Assembly: GCF_023053635.1 (NCBI RefSeq)
Contig: NC_086172.1
Coordinates: 92,966,181-93,030,180, forward strand
Reading direction: 5' to 3'
DNA: 64,000 bases
From: Elgaria multicarinata webbii
Taxonomy: Eukaryota > Chordata > Lepidosauria > Squamata > Anguidae
Under the pieces are notes generated by a model. That model was not told where the DNA came from, did not search any database, and worked only from the letters and a program-made list of their open reading frames with translations. Shown in pieces: positions 11,460-24,019 of the stretch (positions are counted from its first letter, which is position 1; each line of letters begins with the position of its first letter). A program made the position numbers and the translations under genes.

Positions 11460-14067
11460 CTAGAAAAACAAAGCACATATAAAATCTTACTCAGTTTCCT
11501 ACCTAATATAAAATTATAGATCCCTTTCTTTAGTACTAGAGCTAGCAGCCAGATTCCACCATTGCATATTTATATATCTGAACTGAAATCCTATGTATCT
11601 AGAGAAGTTGTTTTCGCTCTTTTCACATAATACTAAATCTCATGGATATTTGATTAACTCAATTAGCAGGAGATACAGGAAAGTCACAGGAACTATTTCT
11701 TCATATAATGCATAATTAATTTATGGAATTTACTTCTTCAACATGCAGCGATGGCCACTAATTTGTTGATTTTTAAAAAGACAAATTCATTAAGAATGGC
11801 CACTAATTTAATGACCTTTAAAAAGAACTAATTCATGGAGGAAGGCCACCAAGATGATTTCTTTTAAACACTCTACGGTGTTTAATTTTTTTTTAAAAAA
11901 ATTAAACACTCTACGGACCCTATTATCTGCAGAGGGGGGGAAATGCTTGAAAATGTTGCACTATTTGCCCATTATGTAATGACCTATCAAAGACCGGGAG
12001 CTACGCCCAGAGGCATGGTGGAATAGTCAGCAGGGAGATTAGTACTGTCTACTATACTAGCTGGCTGAATTGCACAATGTAAGAGTACTAGTTTGTCTGG
12101 AGGATGTCATGATGTTTTTTTATGGTTTGTGGTTGTTTTATGCCAATAAAGGTACATTGAATTGAAAATTGGAAAAAAATGTCATGGAGGAGAAGGATAT
12201 TAATGGGCACTACACAAAAATAACAAAGAAGTGCTTTTCACTTCTGTAGCCATTTGAAGACTATAAGGATAGGCTAAGCTTTGCCCTATCTTTCAATTAT
12301 GATCAGCAGAAGAAGGTGAGAGTCTCATTGTTACATATTTTTGGGAAGATGAGTGAATAAGAAAGAAGACAAGAGTATTTTTTTTTAAAAAAAAAATGTC
12401 TTCTCTCTCTTTGTGGGTAATGTGAGATCAACATTTTAAAGTTCCTGTATATGAATCTGGTTTATTAACCAGGACTCTGAGATATGTGAGTTAACTAATA
12501 TGATGCCTCCAAATTAAAGCAGAGCTGTGGGTGAATGCAAGATTAATAATATATAGTTGTGGTGAAGATTTTAAAAGGTAAAAAAATAGTTATCAATGAT
12601 TAGTTGGTTACATAATAATGGGTGCAAAACTTAGAGCCCATGGATCAGATCAGGCTTGCAAGGCACCCCAATCCAGCCAAGGCTCCAGGGGTGGAGCTTG
12701 GTCTCTAAGACACACACACACCCATGAGGAATCCCCTCAGAGGGCACCCCCTGATTTTATCTCCGATCTCAGATAAGAGATACGAGTGAAGGTTCCCCTG
12801 CTGGTGTGCCTGCGCCAGAAAGAACAAGCACACTCCTTTGCATGGGCCAAGTCCCACCGTCCCATATCCACCCATCCTTGCTGTTATCTCTAACCTGAGA
12901 TCGGAAATAAGAGCCGGGATGGGAGTGCATAGTGGCTTGACTCTGCTTCATCTGCCCTGCCTCTTTCTCCCATTGCAGGGATGCAGCTGAAGCCATCTGA
13001 ATCCCATTCGCTTTTTCATCAAGGAAGCCAAGGGGACTCTGATATTTCTCTTTTAATTACCCTGCCTCCTCCCAGCAATGGGAATGCCCACATGCAGTGA
13101 AGCCCAGTCCCTGGCCCAAAGACTGGGTGGAAGATCCACCAGGGGCTTGGGACAGAGAGAAAGTGACATCAAGTGGACATGAATACAGCCACTGGCTGGG
13201 TGCAGGATTATCCGTGCCCCCACCCCCAAATCTGGCTCTGCATACATGTTAAATCGGTTTGTTGTAATCTTCTATTTTTAAAAAAAGTGTTTACTGTTTT
13301 AAATGAAAAAGTGGCTAGGGAGACATTTCTCTCCCTCTCCCATAATACTAGAACCCGGGGTCAACACATGAAGCTGATTGGTGGGAGATTCAGGACAGAT
13401 AAAAGGAAGTCGCCCTGAGATCTTACTGATATAGGGCAGAATAGGACGGGATATAATGATATAGGGTGGGATATAATGTTTTAAATAAATAAATTAGTAC
13501 TTCTTCACACAGCATAGAGTTAGATTATGGAATTCACTACCACAAGATGTGGTGATCATCCCCAATTTGGATGACTTTAAAAGTGGGTTAGATAAATTCC
13601 TGGTGGAGAAATCTATCAATGGCTACTAGTCCTGATAGCTATGTGCTACCTCCAGGATCATTGGCAGTAAACTTATATTTACCTGTTGCTGGGGAACTTG
13701 AGTGGGAGGATGCTGTTGCACCATGTCCTGCTTGTGGGTCCTGGTCAATAGCTGGTTGGCCACTGTGTGAACAGAATGCTGTACTAGATGGATCTTGGTC
13801 TGATCCAGCATCAGGGCACTTCTTATGTTCTTATGAATAGTGATTTTTATATACATTTTGTTTGTAATTTTAGAAGCTCTTGAAGAAGGAATTGTATTTC
13901 CGAAACTTGCGCAGAAAAAATATTTCAGACACTCTGAGAATCACTTTTCTCTTGTGTGGAATCTGGTGCCTTTCCCTTTTGTTGATTGTGTAGCCATTAT
14001 GGCTATATAGAACCACTTGAGGGCAGGGGTGGAATTCTGGGGTAAATATAATCTTTACTTTACATAC
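11460..14067 (-). other. OTOG intron 22
   Basis: Holds a CR1 copy at 13326-13842. 12640-13260 is GC-richer unclassified sequence. The rest is AT-rich with nothing recognised. Confidence 0.6.
13326..13842 (+). mobile_element. CR1-like LINE 3' part with a small insert
   Basis: Phrases such as GGAATTCACTACCACAAGAT, CTGGTTGGCCACTGTGTGAA and ACTAGATGGATCTTGGTCTG, ending CTTATGTTCTTATG, are a CR1 lineage 3' end. Bases 13410-13494 do not belong to it. They resemble another LINE tail (GATATAGGGTGGGATATAAT, then AAATAAATAAA) inserted into the CR1. Confidence 0.78.
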
Positions 14068-14111
14068 CAATGTTGTCTTCCTCACAGTTCATCATCCCAT
14101 CTCTGCAATGG
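14068..14111 (-). CDS. OTOG: OTOG coding exon 22: short connecting exon
   Basis: Only 44 bases, encoding HCRDGMMNCEEDNI. The phases join exons 21 and 23, and CxCRDGxMxC is the expected short VWC-like end. The acceptor is TTTTTTCAG and the donor GTATGT. Confidence 0.9.
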
Positions 14112-15008
14112 CTGAAAAAACCCACAAAAAGTTAAGATAGATATTAAAGAAAAGCAGGTAGGAATCTGATCATAGAGCTTTTCAAAGGAAAAACCCACTG
14201 CATACATTGTATTTTTCCTCTGATTTTCCTTTTGAGCAACTCTTGTGCCAGATTCTCAAAGTTCTTTTTTTAAAAAGAACAACCAATAGGTAAGTTCAAA
14301 GCTCAGTGTGGAGATTCTGGACAATATCCAACTCTATCACTCCACTTACACAGCTGACTTCTAGCGCTCTGTCAATTGTGTCAAGTGGAGTGGCAGTGTT
14401 GGATACTGCCCTCTGAAGGGGTGGGGTTCCTGAAAAGGTGATCTGGCCTACATGCTAAATTCACCTACTGTTTCAGTAATGACAATGAAGGCAATATTAC
14501 AAGAATCTTACACTCAATACTCAATGAAGTAGGTGGGTAGTAAGTAGTTATCGTTAGTAGAATTGCTTGTTGGCCCACCTTTAAAATCAGTTAGATTTTG
14601 AGTGGTCACTTATGCAGTGCCAAAAAAGCAGAAATGCATAATCATAAAAACCAAATGAGGACACAGGTTACATAAAATGTGTATATGCTCATGTAGGTTT
14701 AAATAGAAATTATAATATCTGAGCTGCTGTTTTTATCTGGTTGAGCTTTTATATTGTATTTTATATTATGGTTTTATACTGTTGTTTTATACTTTGAATG
14801 GTTTTAATTTTTGTGAACCGCCCAGAGAGCTCCGGCTATTGGGCGGTATAGAAATGTAATAAATAAATAAAATAAATAAAAATAAATAAATAATAACTAT
14901 AAATTAAATAGAAATACAATACATATCTTAATTACTTTGCCAGACAGGGTGCTTAGCAGAACCCACAGTAATTTACAATGTTACATCAGGAATATGGAAA
15001 TAACTTAC
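14112..15008 (-). other. OTOG intron 21
   Basis: Contains an L2-like tail (14738-14893). A weak piece near 14318-14420 resembles the GGGTTGGATCC family. Nothing else is seen. Confidence 0.6.
14738..14893 (+). mobile_element. L2-like LINE 3' end
   Basis: GTGAACCGCCCAGAGAGCTC, then GGCTATTGGGCGGTATAGAA and TAATAAATAAATAAAATAAA. This tail recurs at 25973, 29880, 54170 and 56888. Confidence 0.75.
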
Positions 15009-15083
15009 CACTTTCCAAAAGATGTGATTATATTTTCTCCAGGTGGGTAGTCAATACCTTGAAAATAGCAGGGACATTCATTT
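15009..15083 (-). CDS. OTOG: OTOG coding exon 21: TIL2 exit, VWC-like segment
   Basis: A 75-base symmetric exon (phase 2-2) encoding NECPCYFQGIDYPPGENI and on to GKC. It continues the TIL domain in phase. Confidence 0.93.
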
Positions 15084-16180
15084 CTATAAATGGAGAAAAA
15101 ATATAATTTGTTTCCATGAAACAGCATAGACTTCAACTGTTTTAAAGAAAGCACCAAGCAGAAGTAGGGTCCTCAAAGTAACTACTAACATGTATACTAT
15201 TCAAAAGTATTCTTGCTCAACTTTGTATACCAGAATGCATTCCTATCAAGAACCTAGTCACAGCCAAGCAGGGTGATTTAAATGATAGCACATACAGAGA
15301 TGGGTTATTTTCCCTCAGAAGTAGCTCATGCTGGTCACAAAACACTTATTTTAAAATATAGGGAGATAAAACAGAGAGTGAATGCTACTATGATAATCAA
15401 ATAGGTGTAATGAACTATGCTTTCAGTCTCAGATATTTTCAAGATAATGAGTTTAAATTTGGTCATATCAAGTAAACATTGACATACACTTGGATAAAGA
15501 AAATCTTTCCACCCTATGCAATGGCTTTTAGGGCACTTAGAAAAAATAGCTATTATTTGCTTTTATTCAGTAGATTTATTGACTAAAAAACTTAGCCTTA
15601 TAATATCACAAGATAAATTACATTTAGGGAATATTTAATAGAATTTATTCTTTTGAAAACTATCTTAAGCTTTGACTCTTGCGATGTGTAATTGTTTACA
15701 GTGTCTATGGCCAAACTGTAACATAGGAGCCACAAGTGGAACAGGCAGCAGGAATGAGGGTCCAAGCACCTAGTTCTGGCACAGAATGGTATGTGGATTT
15801 CTAGTTTGCCTCTCCTCACCAGAACAGCTGCCATTACTCAGTAAACCAGAAGGAAAACCAAGGGAAGCCTTGGGAAGGGCATGATAGTGGCATTCTCTTT
15901 CTTTGGATTGGACTTGTAACAAAACTGACAAAAAGACTGGCCACTCCACAAGTATCAATAAGCTTTATATTTCCACTCCTGACCCAGATGCTGATATTTT
16001 CAGGCTAGTTGGTTAATACATTGGGAGATACAGATTGCTGCACTATGCCCCATGTTTTTTTCCTTCTGACTACAATGTTCATTTATTGTGTGAAGGTTTG
16101 ACCAATTGAAGTGCTATTCACTTACATCTGAAAATATACATTTCCTAAATGATAATGCCAGCACCATGAGTTATACCTAC
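15084..16180 (-). other. OTOG intron 20
   Basis: About 1.1 kb, AT-rich. I see no repeat, exon or RNA gene. Confidence 0.6.
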
Positions 16181-16346
16181 TGTTGCACGCATCTGTCAGT
16201 TTTGATGTTCAGATACATTCCAGGGGGACAGGTGCAGCCTTCAACACAATCATCGCTGCACGTCTCTGGCATGGAGAATGCTTGGCAGGTACTGCCACAG
16301 GTAGATACACAGGTACTGTACTCCTTTGTATCTTCACATGAAAGAG
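16181..16346 (-). CDS. OTOG: OTOG coding exon 20: TIL domain 2
   Basis: Encodes residues 755-810: ALSCEDTKEYSTCVSTCG, then CVEGCTCPPGMYLN and DRCVQ. This is the TIL Cys pattern following the second C8. The donor is GTAGGT. Confidence 0.95.
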
Positions 16347-16949
16347 CTACCCAAATGAAACAGACCTCTCAGATTACAAGCCAAATGCATTTAAAAAAAT
16401 CCACTCTCAAAAGTCTGTAACACATTTTATGCCACACACTGTGGTAGGATTCACTGGACAAGAACAACTAATACCAGATCCTATGCATATTTACTCAAAA
16501 GCCAGCATCACTGTGTTCAGGGGACTCAATTCATGGTTGCAGCTTAAGACACAGTTTAGTTAGCACTAAATCACACACTTTATAACCAGTAAAATAGAGA
16601 GAGATATGCTAGCTGCTGCACAAAGGCTAAATTATTTATTACATTCAACAATCAATATAGATCTGAATCCTTTCTCTACCCACACCCTTTTCAAGTTCAT
16701 TTTCATAATGCCAAACTTCTGTAAATTATACCTTCAAATCAGTTTCCCTGCTAATTGTTAATTATAATTTTGTCAGCAAGACAGGAAACGGGGAACAAAA
16801 TCTGGACTAAGTAATTTCAGGTGTGGTGAAATCATTTAAAAATGTCCCAAGATGTCTTTCCAATAGCAGAACACTTCTTCCACTAATATAGCGCTGTGAG
16901 AAGTCATCAACTAAATTGTGTGAGAGTTCATGAAGCAACACTAATGCAT

Positions 16950-17156
16950 TGGGTTGGATCCAACACTGAATAGAATGGAACAGAAACCACCAGTAGATTT
17001 CTTTTCCTTCCCTGCAGCTCCCACACATCGCCAAATCTGTTCCAAACCTTTGGGAGAACCCTCCAGAGCAAATTTGGAGGCATGCAGGGTGGAAGAGCAA
17101 GGAGAAGATCCAATGCATGAGCAGAAGATTGTTCACACAACATTGGATTTAACCCA
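16950..17156. mobile_element. MITE of the GGGTTGGATCC family
   Basis: Left end TGGGTTGGATCCAAC, right end ACATTGGATTTAACCCA: imperfect inverted repeats. Related copies are at 22558-22728, 34674-34821 and 59785-60101. Non-coding. Confidence 0.6.
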
Positions 17157-17307
17157 CTTTCTCCCTCTGTTCATGATTATTTGAATCCCAAGTGAATGAA
17201 TTCAATTCCGATAGTCAACATGCTCTACTGGATTTAGTTTTGACTTGAAATTTACACAAATATGAAAGACAACTGTTAAATTAACTTCACACTGAAAAAT
17301 AACTTAC

Positions 17308-17520
17308 CACATTCTGAGACATTACTCCGAAAGTCTATCACCACTCCAAATCTGTGGCACAGGTGGGCGTAATGGGACAGAGTGGAGCACATACAGATCT
17401 GCCCACATTTACAGGTATCTCTTCTACACTGTTCAAAATAGGGAAGAGGACTCAGATAGGAATAGCATGGGGCAAAGAGTTCTTTCGTAATGATGCTGCA
17501 GGCTTCTGTTGCATAAGCAG
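17308..17520 (-). CDS. OTOG: OTOG coding exon 19: C8 domain 2
   Basis: Encodes residues 684-755. It holds a whole C8 domain: [30 protein letters not shown] and [17 protein letters not shown]. It is a symmetric phase 1-1 exon of 213 bases. Close agreement with the remembered mammalian OTOG sequence here is one reason for choosing OTOG over OTOGL. Confidence 0.97.
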
Positions 17521-19147
17521 CTGTTAAAACAATAGGTAGAAATAACCATGTTTTAGTTAAAGATTCTCTAGATTTGTTAGCATTGTGAAGTCTTCCTTCT
17601 GAGGAACAAACATTTATCAGCTTCTCTGATCTTACCATGGACAAGCCACAGCCAAAAGCAGATATATTTGTGCAACTAAAAACAGGAAGTTTGATGAAAA
17701 TATTTTTTTCCTAAAGAAGTCTCAATTAACTATCAACATGAATATTTAACTTCCCTTCTTCCAATATGTAATTCTGGTTGTCATATTTAAAATAATGATG
17801 ACTTGATCAGTGCTCTGATCATGATTACTTTGCATGCCATAATTTCACATAAATACATCACTCTTCCTAAATGGGACTGCACAGATAGGCAACAGCAACC
17901 CCCATACATGTTGTTGTTGTTTTACAAACAACATGACTGCAAACTGATTTTTGTCAGTTTTAGAACTCTGTAGCTGTTGTGGAGCACTAAGGGGGTCACA
18001 TTTAGCTTGCAAACAAGTTAAATTTAGTGCTTACTCAGGGATTTGCTATCTATTTTCAGTGGCAAACTGGTGATTTATTTTTTATTATCTTCAATTATTA
18101 CCTTTTTCTGATAGTGCAGAAATGCCCACAGTTGCCTATCCCTGCCTTAAAGAACTCAAAGGCATAATAAAAAAAAAACTCTGACAAGATCTTTTGTTTG
18201 TAGTGCCCTAGACTCCTGTAGTGGCACTAATAAAAAAAAAATCAAACAGTTTTTCCAGATAGAGAAAGAACAGGCAAAAACAGTGGCTGAAGGAAGGGCT
18301 GCAATTATCAGGCCCAGCAATGATGTGAATATCATTAGGATGAAGATTGGGAAATAGCAAACTGAACGTACAGCAGCAGAAGCTCACTTGGTGTGGATGC
18401 TGTTATCATTTTGGCATTAGGTTTAAACTTACTTATTTGCCAAGGTATTTTAAAGTGTTTAAGTTTAGCTTGCTGTGCTGTTTTTATGGCTCTGATTTGT
18501 TTTTATTATGTTGTTTTATGGTTGCATGGTGTTATATTCTGGCATATTTTGGTTTCTATGCTTCTTGTAAGCCACCACTAGGATGAAGGGCAGATTAAAA
18601 CTATGTTAAATAAATAAGTAAAATAATAGCATGGCAAATTCATGTAAAAAGCTGTGGGGCTTCCATCAGTAGAACATGGCATTTTAACAGCTGCAAGCAT
18701 TGCATCATCTTGATATTACAAAGATACTGGGATGAGGATGCCAGTTATCTTAGCTGTCTGTTTAATTCTATACTTGCTTTCTCAGAGTATTTTTCATTGG
18801 ACAATGCTGTTGCTGCACCTCCACTGTCTGTATTGCACCAGTGGGACCCACCACTCATTTCCAGAACAGACAGGTCAGCATTGCTCCCTTCTGTTAGTTC
18901 CAATGACTTGTTCCATTCTGGAAACGAACATTTCAGCTTGTTTCCAGGAAGTGCTAGCTTGCTGTTGCAGTAGCACTGAGTCCTGCTGGATACTGGCCAC
19001 TGAGTTTCAGGTCTGCATGCCAAGTATATGTGTTTAGGATTCAGTCTCAGAAGCCAAAAAACAAAAAAGGTGTTTGATACAAGATTAAATATTATGCCAT
19101 CATCAATCCCATCAACAATATATCTCTGTAATATGTGTTAAACTCAC
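17521..19147 (-). other. OTOG intron 18
   Basis: Contains an L2-like tail at 18420-18620. The rest shows nothing recognisable. Confidence 0.6.
18420..18620 (+). mobile_element. L2-like LINE 3' end, old
   Basis: T-rich text ends with GTAAGCCACCACTAGGATGA, then GGGCAGATTAAAACTATG and TTAAATAAATAAGTAAAATA. Confidence 0.6.
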
Positions 19148-19272
19148 CTGCTTGAAGATGAACATCACATGGATCCATTGGTGAATTATCATGCTCAGAA
19201 CCACAGGCTGATGATATTTTCCAGGAATTTCCAAAAAGCTGAGGTGTACTTTCTGGGACTCCAACTGGAGAT
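19148..19272 (-). CDS. OTOG: OTOG coding exon 18: VWD2 to C8 linker
   Basis: Encodes residues 642-684, [18 protein letters not shown], then [12 protein letters not shown]. The exon is certain from phase and conservation. Its acceptor (TGTGGGGGAAG) is unusual: purine-rich, with the only T-rich tract about 18-35 bases upstream. Confidence 0.93.
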
Positions 19273-19328
19273 CTTCCCCCACATTTTTTTTAAAAAATAA
19301 ATAAATCACAAGATCACAAAAGACATAC

Positions 19329-19800
19329 TTATAAGAAGAGTCATGCTGGATCAGATCGAGAGTCCATCTAGTCCAACATTTTGTTTACACAGTAAACAAA
19401 ACACAAGCAGGACATGAGTGCAACAGCATCCTCCCACCCTGTTTCTCAGCAACTGGTGTACATAGACATTCAGCCTCTGATACTGGAGGTAGCACAGAGC
19501 CATCAGGACTAGTAGCCATTGATAGCCTCCTCTTCCAGGAATTTGTCTAATCCCTTTGTAAAGCCATTCAAACTGGTGGCCATCACTACATCTTGTTGTA
19601 GCAAATTCCATAGTGAGTATGCACTGTCTGAAGAAGTACTTCATTTTATCTGTCCTGAATCTCCCACCAGCTTCATGGGATGACCCTGGTTTCTAGTATT
19701 ATGAGAGAGGGAGAACAATGTCTCCCTATCCACGTTCACCACACTATGTTTAATTTTGTACACCTCTATCATGTTTCTCCTTGCTAGCCGTTTGCAATCC
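19329..19800 (-). mobile_element. CR1-like LINE 3' part, reverse
   Basis: Starts ATAAGAAGAGTCATGCTGG, then CCATCTAGTCCAACATTTTG, the reverse of the same CR1 lineage as 13326-13842. It runs about 470 bases to CTATCATGTTTCTCCTTGC. It lies 56 bases from OTOG exon 18, in the intron upstream of it. Confidence 0.8.
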
Positions 19801-21671
19801 ATTGTGGTTTATCCCATACTGGGAGTTTATAAGCCTATAATCTGTGTTTTGTGGGTACTCCTCTCCAAAAAAATACTTGTTAAATTAAATCTTTGTGGGG
19901 GAAAGTGTAGGTAATTTTGATTGGAAAAATAATGGGAGGGGGCAAAGAATTAAAGACACCATCTACTACAGCTTCTGCAAGGAAATTTGCATACATAACT
20001 GCACTTCCGTTTAAAAAGTCAGGAGACCTAATTACGGTTCTCCTCCCTCATGTGTCATTTGTCCATTAATTAAGCATTAATTTGCCAACCTGCTTCTAGA
20101 TTTAAATATGTAGGGTTGGAAAAATCCTAAAGCAGATAGTTGCCTAGCATCTATGTATCTGAAAAGGTTATTCAACTCTGTATAGACCAGACAGCTAAAA
20201 CACTCAGTGTTGCCTAAAATTTCTCTACTCTTTTATATCAAGGCTGTCTGAGAGGTTTACATTAACATACAATAACATGCAAATGTGAACCAAATCAAGC
20301 AAATAAAATTCATAAAACACCATTTACAGCATAAACAACAAGGAATAACAGACAAAAACACAAATTCCAATTATTAATTAATTGTAATTATTACTGTATT
20401 TATATTATGCTCATGATAGAGATTCTCAGGGAGGATTTCACCTGCTACCCAAAATGCAACAGGGAAGGTGCCAAGTGAAGTACCAAGGGCAGAGATTTCC
20501 CTAACTGGGGCACTTCACCAAGAAGGTTCCAAATCTTATGGCCACCCATGATAGCATTGGAGCATTCCCTCCTCATATTATGCTAATGTGGTGAGGGAAA
20601 CACAGTGGGAGGAAAATACGGAAGAAGGAATTCTTTCAGATAGGCAGGCCTTTCGCCATGTAGAGTTTTAAAAGCCAAAAACAAAACTTTCATTGAACCC
20701 TGGAAACAAAGAGTTAAACTAATATAAATCTTTTGGGACTGGTGTTATGTAGTTCCAGTAGTCTACAAAAGCTAAAATTTCCACTACTGTATTTTGTACC
20801 AGTTGATAAACTCATGTTTTTAGTAAAGGTCACACACCAGTGCAACTAAGGCAGCTTCTGTTCCAAAGTCAGGCCTGAAACCTGCCTGAAATGGAACCAG
20901 AAAATCAGTTTCATTGAAGATAACCTAAAACTGCCCTCCATGATCGGCTTCACCATGCTTGCCCAAGAAAGGTATATTTGATATTCTCCATGAATTTTCT
21001 AGATCTAACAAATCCCAAAAAGGCATCTTTAGGAGTGGCCATACTGTGGCCTCTTTAAGAGGTCCCAGTACTACTCTTTCCCTCAAGGACTACTAGTCTC
21101 TTCTGGCTAGCTAGAATCAGCCAGGAAGGGCAAGAAACCCAAGCACAGGTTATTGGTTGGAACACTCGAGGGACTACTAAAAGAGATAATACTGGCGTCT
21201 AGGAATCCATAACATTTTTACAGGCTTTTAAATCTAGTGAAATATTATTCAAAGACATGTTCTTTATAGTCATATGCCCTTATTTAACATAGCAACTACA
21301 CTATGGACTCCTTTGACAGTTTACCTCCTATTCAGTACCCTTTTCATTAAGACAATGAAATTAGATTTGAAGGTGAGGATTTTTGCTGAACAGCTGAAAA
21401 GATGTTTAACTGGAACAGTCTTGCTCCCAAAATGTTGAGCTTTGCAATATACAAGGTATCTTACACAATACATTTGAGGTTCTCCAATGTGATTATTTTA
21501 TTATTGACATTAGGTCTTCAGATCTGTATGTCAAGCACACTTATATGTTATTCTTCTAATAAGAAGCTACTCTGGTTTTCTATCCTGTTTGGGGGGGGGG
21601 GAACCTACCATAAATTGAAACTAATTATCAGTACAGGCAGATACATTTTTAAAAGTTTTAATGATACATAC
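19801..21671 (-). other. OTOG intron 17, remainder
   Basis: Apart from the L2-like fragment, no feature is seen. A G-run of about ten bases lies at 21592-21601. Confidence 0.5.
20400..20985 (-). mobile_element. Old L2-like LINE fragment, reverse
   Basis: Phrases such as GCCATGTAGAGTTTTAAAAG and GACTGGTGTTATGTAGTTCC parallel the coding end of the LINE at 57093-57674 (reverse reading). It is too decayed for an open frame. Confidence 0.5.
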
Positions 21672-21849
21672 AAAAAGTCATCTTGAGTGTTTCCATTAAA
21701 GGTTCCACAGAGGCCTATAGTATCATCTTTCCATCTAGCATCAGCTTTGAGATAGAGTCTCAAACCCTCCTGGTCATAAAGTATTTGTAATCCAATATAT
21801 GACTTTATTTGCAAAAATACAGAGGAAAGCTTCCTTATTTCAAAAGAAT
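21672..21849 (-). CDS. OTOG: OTOG coding exon 17: VWD2 with GLCG and calcium loop
   Basis: Encodes residues 583-642. It contains [16 protein letters not shown], then [13 protein letters not shown] and [15 protein letters not shown]. The GLCG motif is followed by an N-x-N-x-x-D-D loop, the usual calcium-binding signature of a complete D domain. The donor is GTATGT. Confidence 0.97.
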
Positions 21850-22557
21850 CTAGAAAAGAAATGTTGGAGAAAATTGTGTTATTAGTAAGCTAAAATATTA
21901 TTAAGAGATCAGGAGTTGATTTTATTCTTCATGTAATGTTTTTATTGTTTGCTACAGATTGAATAGAGCTGAAACACTTCCAAACATTGGGCCCAGTTCA
22001 ATGAGCTCAACTTTACTCAAGCCAGGAGCCCACCGCACCACCACCTTTGCCATTTTTTAAAAAAGTGGATCTCAGGCTTAAAGGCCTGGATGCTGACTGG
22101 AGCACTTCCCACCTCCATGAGTTCTAAGCTGGGTAAGTTTATAAAAACAGGGTCATACAACAGAAGGATGGTGGAGGGTTGGCAGCCAGTAGGCTTTGGC
22201 AGCCAGTAGGCTTTGTTAGATTCTCAATGATGGAAATAGTATTTCAAATAGGATGAAGCTAAAATCATTTTGTGGGGTTCTTCACAGAACTTCTGTGAAC
22301 ATTATTTGTTTTACTCAAGCCCATTTTGATTCCAGCTAAGGGGTGTTTGTCCAGCACTAAAAGATTCCCTCCATGTATAGGTATATTGTGAGATCAAATG
22401 AACTGAATATACACTGCATAGTTGACATCTGGGATACCATGAGGTGATACAGTGATTGAAAGAAGACAATAGTTATGTGGGGCAATAAAAAGGAGCGATG
22501 AAAGCAGAGTGATTGAAATGGCAGTAGGGATACATTATATTCACATCATTTAAAAAA

Positions 22558-22728
22558 TAGGACAGGATTCAACATCATGCAAACAGACTTCCACTCACAT
22601 GGACTTTCTCCTCCTCTCTGCAGCCTCCAGTAACCCATAAAAATCTGCTCCAGAGGGCCTTCCAGAGTTGGAGGCTGCAGGGGGAAGGGCAAGTCACTAG
22701 AACTACGTCATTGGATTTCATCCATTGC
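22558..22728. mobile_element. MITE of the GGGTTGGATCC family
   Basis: Left AGGACAGGATTCAACATC, right CATTGGATTTCATCC. Inner GCTCCAGAGGGCCTTCCAGA matches the copy at 34674-34821. Confidence 0.5.
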
Positions 22729-22772
22729 ATTTTCATACTTGTTATTTTAGTTGCATGTTTATTATTCCTTAC

Positions 22773-22905
22773 CATCAATGTAAGGTAGATTAACTTTGTA
22801 CTGATCATATACCAAAACATCTCCTGAATGGGTCAGAGTCACTTGCCTCTTGGAATCTTGATTGAGAATAAGACTGACTGATTGGATACATGCTCCATCT
22901 TGATT
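22773..22905 (-). CDS. OTOG: OTOG coding exon 16: VWD2, middle
   Basis: Encodes residues 539-583, [16 protein letters not shown], then [18 protein letters not shown]. These are the central strands of the second D domain. The donor is GTAAGG. Confidence 0.95.
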
Positions 22906-23110
22906 CTAGAAATAAGATGAAAAGTAGTGGCTTAAAATAATTTGATGGATCTAATAATGAAACAGTATAGAGTAATATTTATAGTTGCATATTTAAAAAT
23001 AGAAAAGGAGGCATAATTGAATACACTGTTACTAACACTGTTACTGTTACTTTAGTCTATTTGTTCAGCTCTAAAGAATAAGGAGCACATAAGGAGCACA
23101 CATGAGAGAA

Positions 23111-23232
23111 CAGGGCTCCTGCACCTTTAACTGTTGTGCTGAAGAGGGAATTTCGCCAGGTGCTGCATGCATACAAATGACACTTGCTGAAACTTCCTTT
23201 TCCATACAACTGTTAAAGATACAGGAGCCCTG
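23111..23232. mobile_element. Fold-back MITE, 122 bp
   Basis: Arms CAGGGCTCCTGCACCTTTAA and TTAAAGATACAGGAGCCCTG are near reverse complements, with a loop around GCATGCATACAAA. Relatives of these arms flank the nested element at 51826-52139. Confidence 0.7.
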
Positions 23233-24019
23233 TCCTGCTTTCCATGTGGCCACTTCAGTACAGCAGCTTCCTATCCCATTTTGATGTCAACATCAGATAT
23301 GAGGACAAGCCATAAAATCTAGACATGAATGTGGGAATATATGTTGGCTATATACCTCTGTGTGTGCATATGAATGCTGTTTCATGTAGTTTCCCTCCAA
23401 AATGCTAACAATAATTCTCTGTTCCACTGAATTGTTTCTTTCATAACATTGACTAAGAGAACAATCATCAGCTGCTTTCTCAAGAAATGTGTCTCACTCA
23501 CTAGACACTTAATAGGAATTCCTATATTAAAAATTATTCTCATCACAACCAACTTGAAAACCTAGTGATACCGTCACTTGAAACTCAGATAAGGCTGAAC
23601 TCTGCTAATCACCAGCTAAATTTTACACTATTCCAGGCTCGTCTATTGCTCGATGACTACTTCTGTCACTAAGGCTCCAGATGACTGTACTCTTTGTGAT
23701 TCAAGGAGCCAAAATCTCTTCAGGTATGTTACTTGCCTGATTCAAAAAGAACTGTAACATTTTAACAAGGATTTCCCAAGATCTTTACAGAAATTGAAGG
23801 CTCAGAAAAATGAAGGTCCTGAATAAAGTATTTTTAATTACTTTATTCAGAATGATCTCAACATTTTGTCTTATCTCAACATTTGACGTTTCTGCTTTTA
23901 ATAGCTGTTTTCATAAATGATAAACAGAAGCTAAATAATAAATATTACAGTTAAGTGGAGCCTTAAAATTCAATATTTCAAGTTACTATTGTTAAAAGAC
24001 ACTGTTCTCCCAGCTACTT

